Shown here: piece by piece, positions 7,231 through 11,968 of the stretch
Layout of the letters: every line of letters starts with the position of its first letter
How positions within the stretch are numbered: position 1 is the first letter of the stretch
Source of the DNA: Micrococcales bacterium UBA2465
GTDB taxonomy: Bacteria; Actinomycetota; Actinomycetes; Actinomycetales; Microbacteriaceae
DNA: 13,455 nucleotides
Assembly (NCBI GenBank): GCA_002342255.1
Contig: DDPP01000008.1
Location: forward strand, 1-13,455
Reading direction: 5' to 3'
Translations under genes and position numbers: made by a program
Notes under the pieces: model-generated
Seen by the model: only the letters and a program-made list of their open reading frames with translations
Told to the model about the DNA's origin: nothing
Database searches by the model: none

Positions 7231-7947
7231 ATGAATAGAGAAACTCCAGACCCGCTGTATTTACCCATAGCGGAGACTGTTCCCGCTGATGCCCTAGAGG
7301 CTAAGCCTTCCTGGCGAGGCTGGATACACACTGGGGTAATGCCATTGGTGATAGCCGGTGGTGTGGTCTTGTTAGTTCTAGCTCATGGACTTCCTGCCAA
7401 ACTAGGTGCAACCGTGTTCTTTGTCGGCTCTTTCCTGTTGTTTGGAAACTCTGCTCTTTACCACCGATTCAACTGGAAGCCGAAGCTGCGGGTAATTCTA
7501 AAAAGAATTGATCATGCCAATATCTTTTTACTAATTGCAGCCAGCTACACACCAATGGCAATTGTTGCCCTTCCTAAAGATCATGGAATTTTATTGCTTG
7601 TGATGGTTTGGGTTGGAGCTTTAGTTGGAATCTTCTTTAGAGTTTTTTGGATTACTGCTCCACGCTGGCTTTATGTTCCGCTGTATGTCGGTCTTGGCTG
7701 GGTAGCCATGATTTATATATTTGACTTTTACGCAGTCAATGCAATTGCAATGAATCTGATTTTAGGGGGTGGCCTTTGTTACACCCTAGGAGCTGTTATT
7801 TACGGAATCAAGAAACCAAACCCATTTCCAGGTCACTTTGGGTTTCACGAGATCTTCCATACGCTAACCGTCTTGGCTTTTATCTGCCACTGGATTGCGA
7901 TCTTCTTAGTGAGCACTAGCCCACTGAGTAGCTCATTGGGTGGCTAG
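7231..7947 (+). CDS. Hemolysin III family (YqfA/PAQR) integral membrane protein
   Basis: This 238-aa protein has about seven membrane segments starting near residue 34. It carries the family's metal-site pattern: S74 and H78 in SALYH, D94 and H95 in RIDHANIF with IAASYTP following, and H206 and H210 in HEIFH. The family resembles eukaryotic adiponectin/progestin receptors and is suspected to be a zinc-dependent membrane hydrolase. The name hemolysin comes from one Bacillus protein and should not be taken as virulence here; bacterial TrhA/YqfA members have been linked to membrane fatty acid homeostasis. ATG 7231 follows a -10-like TATTGT with no leader. Its stop codon overlaps the stop of the next, convergent gene within one CTAG. 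Confidence 0.93.
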   Translation: MNRETPDPLYLPIAETVPADALEAKPSWRGWIHTGVMPLVIAGGVVLLVLAHGLPAKLGATVFFVGSFLLFGNSALYHRFNWKPKLRVILKRIDHANIFLLIAASYTPMAIVALPKDHGILLLVMVWVGALVGIFFRVFWITAPRWLYVPLYVGLGWVAMIYIFDFYAVNAIAMNLILGGGLCYTLGAVIYGIKKPNPFPGHFGFHEIFHTLTVLAFICHWIAIFLVSTSPLSSSLGG

Positions 7948-8210
7948 TTCTTATCTTTACGGTCAGCACGCTCTCGAGCTAAATCTCTAGCTTCTTCTTC
8001 AGCTGCTTCTTCCTCTGAGATTTCTTGGAGAATCTCTTCGCGGTAGCGAACCTTGCGGATTCGACGCACCATGTCATAAATCAAGAAGCCAGCGGCAACA
8101 GCCAGGAAAAAGGTGAAGACCCAGCCGAGAATGCCTGGACTGGTAGCGATAGCTCCATCGCTCTGAGTGGGGTCGCCGTCTGTTCTTAGGACAAGACTTA
8201 GTAGATTCAT
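7944..8210 (-). CDS. Small single-pass membrane protein, unknown function
   Basis: The 88-aa product has a short polar N-terminus, one hydrophobic segment at about 27-46 (GILGWVFTFFLAVAAGFLIY), a basic stretch at 49-57 (RRIRKVRYR), and a highly charged Glu/Arg/Lys-rich helix from 58 to the end. The positive-inside rule suggests N-out, C-in topology, with the charged helix in the cytosol. I do not recognise the family. Its size, topology and place between the hemolysin-like gene and DUF4307 recall the small Rv1083-type protein next to mca in mycobacteria, but that link is from memory. ATG 8210 has no Shine-Dalgarno and lies 6 nt after a TAAGGT -10-like hexamer on its strand. Confidence 0.75.
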   Translation of the reverse strand: MNLLSLVLRTDGDPTQSDGAIATSPGILGWVFTFFLAVAAGFLIYDMVRRIRKVRYREEILQEISEEEAAEEEARDLARERADRKDKN

Positions 8211-8227
8211 GGTTTAACCTTAACAAG
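8211..8227. promoter_or_regulatory. 17-bp divergent leaderless promoter with interlocked -10 elements
   Basis: The plus strand has TAACCT (8215-8220), 7 nt, then ATG 8228. The minus strand has TAAGGT (8217-8222), 6 nt, then ATG 8210. The hexamers overlap by 4 bp. TAACC read on the plus strand and TTAAGG/TAAGG on the minus strand make the core nearly symmetric. Both start codons lack a Shine-Dalgarno. This is the shortest divergent spacer in the window and a strong candidate for a true bidirectional promoter. Confidence 0.5.
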
Positions 8228-8611
8228 ATGAGAGAAGTTCAAGACCCAATCGCCGATAGATATGGCAGAAAAGACTCAAACCGCAGACCGGTAATGATTC
8301 TAGGCTCAATACTGCTTGTAATCTTTCTAATTTGGGCTGTCTGGTCAACCGTAACTGGGGCTAGGCCAACACCGAAAACCGTTGGCTATGAGGTCATCAA
8401 TGACCATCAAATCAGGGTTGAATTTGGAATAACCAAGCCTTCAGATCGATCTATTGGCTGTGCAATACAGGCTCTAAAGCAGGACTACGGCATTGTTGGC
8501 TATAAAGAGGTTTATTACCCCGCTGGCAAGGATTACCTGACCGATTCGGTCACCCTGACCACCAGTGAACCGGCTGTGACTGGGCTGGTTGACCATTGCT
8601 GGTTTTACTAA
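8228..8611 (+). CDS. DUF4307-type single-pass membrane protein of unknown function
   Basis: This 127-aa protein starts with a polar, basic tail containing ADRYGR (9-14), a motif I associate with DUF4307. One membrane segment follows at about 22-42, then an external domain of about 80 residues with a YEVINDHQIRVEF beta-rich stretch and two cysteines (C78 and C124) that could form a disulfide. DUF4307 proteins are actinobacterial, often lie beside greA and mca, and have no assigned function known to me. ATG 8228 is probably leaderless. The gene is followed by a strong hairpin and then greA on the same strand. Confidence 0.8.
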   Translation: MREVQDPIADRYGRKDSNRRPVMILGSILLVIFLIWAVWSTVTGARPTPKTVGYEVINDHQIRVEFGITKPSDRSIGCAIQALKQDYGIVGYKEVYYPAGKDYLTDSVTLTTSEPAVTGLVDHCWFY

Positions 8612-8614
8612 GAT
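8609..8614 (+). promoter_or_regulatory. Candidate -10 of a greA promoter upstream of the hairpin
   Basis: TAAGAT overlaps the stop codon of the DUF4307 gene. Transcription from about 8621 would place the 8625-8645 hairpin in the greA leader, 22 nt before the coding start. An alternative is TACTTT at 8654-8659, downstream of the hairpin, which would give a nearly leaderless greA transcript. The sequence alone does not decide between them. Confidence 0.3.
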
Positions 8615-8624
8615 ATAGGTAACC

Positions 8625-8659
8625 CGCTCGAGCATTGCTCGAGCGCTTTTATTTACTTT
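8625..8659 (+). terminator. Intrinsic terminator or leader hairpin between DUF4307 and greA
   Basis: CGCTCGAGC (8625-8633) and GCTCGAGCG (8637-8645) form a perfect 9-bp GC-rich stem with an ATT loop, followed by CTTTTATTTACTTT. This is the best intrinsic-terminator-like structure in the window for plus-strand transcription. It lies 14 nt after the DUF4307 stop and 22 nt before the greA start codon. It could end the upstream transcript or attenuate greA if greA is transcribed from upstream of it. Confidence 0.75.
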
Positions 8660-8667
8660 GGAGAATA

Positions 8668-9147
8668 ATGAGCAACCCAACCTGGCTAACCCAAGAAGCC
8701 TACGACCGACTTAAGGCCGAGCTGGACCAGCTAATCAAAGTTGAGCGCGCCGCTATCGCCAAGAAGATTCAAGAGGCTAGAGAAGAAGGCGACCTAAAGG
8801 AAAACGGTGGTTATCACGCCGCTAAAGAACAGCAGGGAACCATTGAAGCCCGCATCGCACGCCTCAACCAAATCTTGGCTAACTCGGTAGTTGGCGAATC
8901 ACCTGAAACTGGTGACACAGTCACCCAAGGTATGGTTATCAAACTTGAACTAAACGGAAGAGAAACAGAGTTTCTTTTAGGCTCTGCAGAAATGGCAGAG
9001 AACACCGATATGACTGTTTACTCACCAGATTCACCGCTTGGTAATGCCATCATGGGTGCCAAGATTGGTGAGACTGTTGAATACACCGCACCAACCGGCA
9101 AGAAAATCTCTGCCAAGATTCTTGCGGTGAAACATTTCGAAGGCTAA
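8668..9147 (+). CDS. greA: Transcription elongation factor GreA
   Basis: GreA binds in the RNA polymerase secondary channel and stimulates cleavage of backtracked RNA, rescuing stalled complexes. The product is 159 aa, normal length. The N-terminal coiled coil (about 1-78) carries the tip motif EEGDLKENGGYHAAKEQQ, with the two acidic tip residues D42 and E45. The C-terminal FKBP-like domain (about 82-159) ends with the typical KISAKILAVKHFEG. The canonical tip has ENAEYHAAKE; GG replaces AE here. ATG 8668 follows GGAG at 8660-8663 with a short 4-nt spacer; an in-frame ATG at 8635 falls in the hairpin loop and is rejected. ycaQ starts 3 nt after its stop, so the two are probably co-transcribed. 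Confidence 0.96.
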   Translation: MSNPTWLTQEAYDRLKAELDQLIKVERAAIAKKIQEAREEGDLKENGGYHAAKEQQGTIEARIARLNQILANSVVGESPETGDTVTQGMVIKLELNGRETEFLLGSAEMAENTDMTVYSPDSPLGNAIMGAKIGETVEYTAPTGKKISAKILAVKHFEG

Positions 9148-9150
9148 TTA

Positions 9151-10347
9151 GTGCCACTCAGTCTGACTAACCAGGAAGCAAAACTTATTGCTTTAGATGC
9201 TGTTGGGCTAGTTGGCAACCAAGACAAAACTGTTTTAGATGTTATAGATCGCTTTGGCATGCTGCAGATAGACAGCGTAAATGTTTTTGAACGAGCACAT
9301 TACATGCCTTTGTTTTCCAGATTAGGTGCTTACGACAAAAATGATTTAGATTCCCTAACTGCCGGTTCGAAACCAAAACTCATTGAATACTGGGCCCACC
9401 AAGCAAGTTTTATCAGACCGGAAAATTTTTATCTTTATGATTTCAGGATGCAGTATTACCGAGACAGAGCAGCGAAACCGGGCAGCTTTTATCAGCAAAA
9501 TATAAAGCTGGCTAACTGGATTAAGTCTGAACTGAAAGCCAATGGGCCTATGACCCATTCAGATTTCGAACATGAAGACAATGTTCGTCAAGGTTCCTGG
9601 TGGGGTTGGAGCACCGTCAAGACAGTCATGGAGTCTATGTTTCTCCAGGGTGAAATTGTTGCCGGTGGTAGAAGAAACTTCAGCAAACTCTATGGATTAC
9701 CAGAACAAATTCTTTCAACAAAAAACCTCAATAAGAGTATGGATCATAGACAAGCTCGAGTGAAACTTCTTGCACATTCAGCAAGGCTGATGGGCGTTGG
9801 GACAGCTAAAGATATTGCCAATGTGATTTTCTATCGACCAAGTGAAATCCAAGAAGAATTACAAACACTCATTGATAAGAAGATTATTTTCCCAGTCACA
9901 GTAGAAGGTTGGACTAAACCTGCCTATTTACACAAAGATTACCTAAACGTAGACACAAAGACCATTAAGCCAAACCTCACCACAGTGCTATCCCCTTTTG
10001 ATCCACTTACCTGGGAAAGAGATAGAGCACTAAGGCTTTTCAACTTTGATTACAAAATTGAAATCTATGTTCCTGAACCAAAGCGCATCTATGGTTATTA
10101 CTCGTTACCAACCCTGCATAAAGACAAGTTGATTGCTCGTTTAGACCTAAAGTCAGATAGACAAAACAACGAATTACTGGTCCAGTCGGCTTGGCATGAA
10201 CTGGAACTAACTGAAAAAGAAGTTACTAAATACAGCAAAGCTTTGGCTAAGCACCTAAAAGTAGTCCAAAAATGGCAAGGCTTAGATTCAGTGCAGGTAA
10301 AGAAAAAGGGAAACCTGGCTTTAGAACTTAGAACCAATCTGCATTAG
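9151..10347 (+). CDS. Winged-helix DNA glycosylase, YcaQ/AlkX (HTH_42, formerly DUF1006) family
   Basis: The 398-aa product is close in length to E. coli YcaQ. Its N-terminus LQIDSVNVFERAHYMPLFSR (38-57) is the family signature, with a Q-x-D motif at Q39 and D41. In this superfamily, as I recall, QxQ marks AlkZ enzymes that unhook azinomycin crosslinks and QxD marks the YcaQ/AlkX branch, which excises N-alkylated bases and interstrand crosslinks. YWAHQASFI near 75-83 and winged-helix segments follow. The GTG start at 9151 is 3 nt after greA, with GAAGG (9139-9143) spanning the greA stop region as ribosome binding site. Its 3' end overlaps htpX by 27 nt. Substrate range here is inference. Confidence 0.87.
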   Translation: MPLSLTNQEAKLIALDAVGLVGNQDKTVLDVIDRFGMLQIDSVNVFERAHYMPLFSRLGAYDKNDLDSLTAGSKPKLIEYWAHQASFIRPENFYLYDFRMQYYRDRAAKPGSFYQQNIKLANWIKSELKANGPMTHSDFEHEDNVRQGSWWGWSTVKTVMESMFLQGEIVAGGRRNFSKLYGLPEQILSTKNLNKSMDHRQARVKLLAHSARLMGVGTAKDIANVIFYRPSEIQEELQTLIDKKIIFPVTVEGWTKPAYLHKDYLNVDTKTIKPNLTTVLSPFDPLTWERDRALRLFNFDYKIEIYVPEPKRIYGYYSLPTLHKDKLIARLDLKSDRQNNELLVQSAWHELELTEKEVTKYSKALAKHLKVVQKWQGLDSVQVKKKGNLALELRTNLH

Positions 10348-11205
10348 GCGCTTGATACGAGCATCTAGCGGAGGGTGTGTTGAGAACAATCTCTCGGCAA
10401 CCGAAGGCTTTACCGGATCACTGATATACATGTGAGCCATCGAACTGGAAGCTCTGCGCATTGGTCTTCCATACTGTTTTAACTTCCCTAACGCACTAGC
10501 CAAACCTTCTGGGTATCTAGTGATTTCAGCACCTGAAGCATCGGCAAGATATTCACGTTGTCTTGAAACAGCAGCACTAACGATTGGGCCGATTAGAGCA
10601 GCAATAATCCAGGCCACAATACCAACCAAAATCAAGATCGGGCCAAGGTTGTTATCCCTGCCTCTTGAATTGCTCGAATAGAACGCCATTCTCATAAAGA
10701 AATCAGCGATAATTCCAATTGCTGAAACTAGACCAAAAACAATAGTTGAAACTCGAATGTCGTAGTTCTTAACATGGCTCATTTCATGAGCCATTACACC
10801 TTCTAGTTCTTTGTCATCCATGATGGCCAATAAACCGGTGGTAGCAGCTACCACGGCATTCTTTGGATCTCTTCCGGAAGCGAAAGCGTTAGGTGCTTCA
10901 TCTCTAATCAGATAAACCTTAGGCATCGGCATTCCCTCGGTAATAGCCAGGTTTTCAACTACTCTCCAAAGTCTTGGATTATCGGCCTTGGTAATTTGAA
11001 CTGCACCAGATGCGGCAACTGCAAAACTACCCGCAAAGAAATACTGCAACAGGGCATAAAAAGCTACGAAGCCGATAATCAAAAAAGCTGAAGAGCCATA
11101 GCCGGTTAAATAACCCAACCAGGTTGCTAATGCTCCCACCAGTAAAACAAACAGCCCAATTATCAAAACCGTGTTGCGTTTATTGGCAGCAATTGCTGAA
11201 TACAT
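10321..11205 (-). CDS. htpX: Membrane zinc metalloprotease HtpX (M48B)
   Basis: This 294-aa inner membrane protease helps remove damaged membrane proteins. Seen: two N-terminal membrane segments (about 13-33 and 39-60), the zinc motif HEMSH (140-144) in VMAHEMSHVKNYD, a second pair of hydrophobic segments (about 153-172 and 188-210), and the third zinc ligand E218 in REYLADASGAE. The C-terminus FSTHPPLDARIKRL is also typical. ATG 11205 lies 6 nt after the lemA stop with no good Shine-Dalgarno, so translational coupling to lemA is likely. lemA-htpX pairing is common in bacteria. The last 27 nt overlap the convergent ycaQ gene. Confidence 0.96.
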   Translation of the reverse strand: MYSAIAANKRNTVLIIGLFVLLVGALATWLGYLTGYGSSAFLIIGFVAFYALLQYFFAGSFAVAASGAVQITKADNPRLWRVVENLAITEGMPMPKVYLIRDEAPNAFASGRDPKNAVVAATTGLLAIMDDKELEGVMAHEMSHVKNYDIRVSTIVFGLVSAIGIIADFFMRMAFYSSNSRGRDNNLGPILILVGIVAWIIAALIGPIVSAAVSRQREYLADASGAEITRYPEGLASALGKLKQYGRPMRRASSSMAHMYISDPVKPSVAERLFSTHPPLDARIKRLMQIGSKF

Positions 11206-11211
11206 AGTTCT

Positions 11212-11784
11212 TTAGAACTTAACTTCCGGAGCGTCCTGAATCTTGTCTAGGTCAGCCACCTCGAAGAAAGCCAAGGCTTGAAAACCTAAACCTTTAGCAA
11301 AGAAAGAGTTTGGCCAAAGCTTTACCTTGGTGTTGAATTCACGAACACCACCGTTATAGAAACGACGGGCAGCCATGATCTTGTCTTCGGTGTCAGAAAG
11401 CTCTGATTGAAGACCTAGGAAGTTTTGTGAAGCCTGAAGTTGAGGATATGCCTCAGCAACTGCAAATAGTGATTTCATTGCAGCCTGGAAGTCACCTTCT
11501 GCTTTAGCAGCCTTAGCTGGGTCAGCCAGATTAGCACCTGCGATGGTGGCAGCTCTTGCCTTAGTTACGTTTTCAAAAACAGCCGACTCGTGCTTGGCAT
11601 AACCTTTGACAGTTTCAATCAAGTTAGGGATTAGATCGGCACGTCTTTTTAGCTGAACAGTAATATCGCTCCATGCTTCTTCAACACGTACCTTTAAACG
11701 GACTAGTCCGTTTCTCATACCAACTAGCCAAAGGCCACCAATAACTAGAACACCTAGAAGTACCCACAGCCATACGTAATCCAT
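11212..11784 (-). CDS. lemA: LemA family membrane protein
   Basis: The 190-aa product has one N-terminal membrane segment (about 4-22) followed by a long helical cytosolic domain. The family pattern is clear: RRADLIPNLIETVKGYAKHE (48-67), FENVTKARAAT, and the C-terminal RRFYNGGVREFNTKVKLWPNSFFA. LemA proteins have no settled biochemical activity; they are often encoded with HtpX and are thought to work with membrane protease or stress functions. Here htpX follows by 6 nt. The start at ATG 11784 is supported by the position of the membrane segment. The Shine-Dalgarno is weak (AAGAGAG more than 10 nt upstream). A palindrome 35 nt upstream may regulate the pair. Confidence 0.95.
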   Translation of the reverse strand: MDYVWLWVLLGVLVIGGLWLVGMRNGLVRLKVRVEEAWSDITVQLKRRADLIPNLIETVKGYAKHESAVFENVTKARAATIAGANLADPAKAAKAEGDFQAAMKSLFAVAEAYPQLQASQNFLGLQSELSDTEDKIMAARRFYNGGVREFNTKVKLWPNSFFAKGLGFQALAFFEVADLDKIQDAPEVKF

Positions 11785-11818
11785 GCTTGATTTGCTCTCT
11801 TTCTATGAACTTGCTTGT

Positions 11819-11843
11819 GCTCTTAAGCCTAGGCTCAAAGAGC
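11819..11843. promoter_or_regulatory. Imperfect 25-bp palindrome upstream of lemA-htpX, candidate operator
   Basis: The outer arms GCTCTT (11819-11824) and AAGAGC (11838-11843) flank a perfect 10-bp palindrome, AGCCTAGGCT (11826-11835). On the minus strand the centre contains TAGGCT, a TANNNT-type hexamer that could be the lemA -10, giving a leader of about 34 nt. There is no U-tract on either side, so it is not a normal intrinsic terminator. It could be a regulator site over the promoter or a leader hairpin. It does not match CIRCE. Confidence 0.35.
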
Positions 11844-11889
11844 TTTAAAACTAAGGGTTTCATAAATGCTCACAGCGAACTTTATGCTG

Positions 11890-11962
11890 TGCCCCCAGTG
11901 GGACTCGAACCCACACTGGAACGATTTTAAGTCGTCTGCCTCTGCCATTGGGCTATGGGGGC
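11890..11962 (-). tRNA. tRNA with anticodon UAA, read as tRNA-Leu, short variable loop
   Basis: The 73-nt cloverleaf is clear: acceptor GCCCCCA/TGGGGGC (7 perfect pairs), D stem GCC/GGC, anticodon stem GACGA/TCGTT with one G-U pair, loop CTTAAAA with anticodon TAA at 11927-11929, T stem GTGGG/CCCAC with loop TTCGAGT, and discriminator A at 11890. CCA is not encoded. UAA reads the leucine codon UUA. The variable region is only 5 nt (CCAGT), whereas bacterial leucine tRNAs usually have a long variable arm. The gene begins 6 nt after the ndh stop on the same strand, so it may be transcribed with ndh and released by processing. Confidence 0.9.
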
Positions 11963-11968
11963 GAACTA

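Noticed and set aside
7231..7947. Reading the hemolysin III protein as a virulence factor
   Set aside because: The family name is historical. The residues seen are those of general YqfA/PAQR membrane proteins and the setting is housekeeping.
8538..8551. Small hairpin GACCG-ATT-CGGTC inside the DUF4307 gene
   Set aside because: A five-pair stem within coding sequence, no T-run, expected by chance at this length.
8635..8667. In-frame upstream start of greA at ATG 8635
   Set aside because: The codon sits in the loop of the 8625-8645 hairpin and the extra residues do not fit GreA. ATG 8668 has GGAG upstream.
11866..11889. Weak hairpin (ACAGC/GCTGT) just after the tRNA 3' end as a terminator
   Set aside because: Only 5 pairs and no U-tract, so too weak to call.
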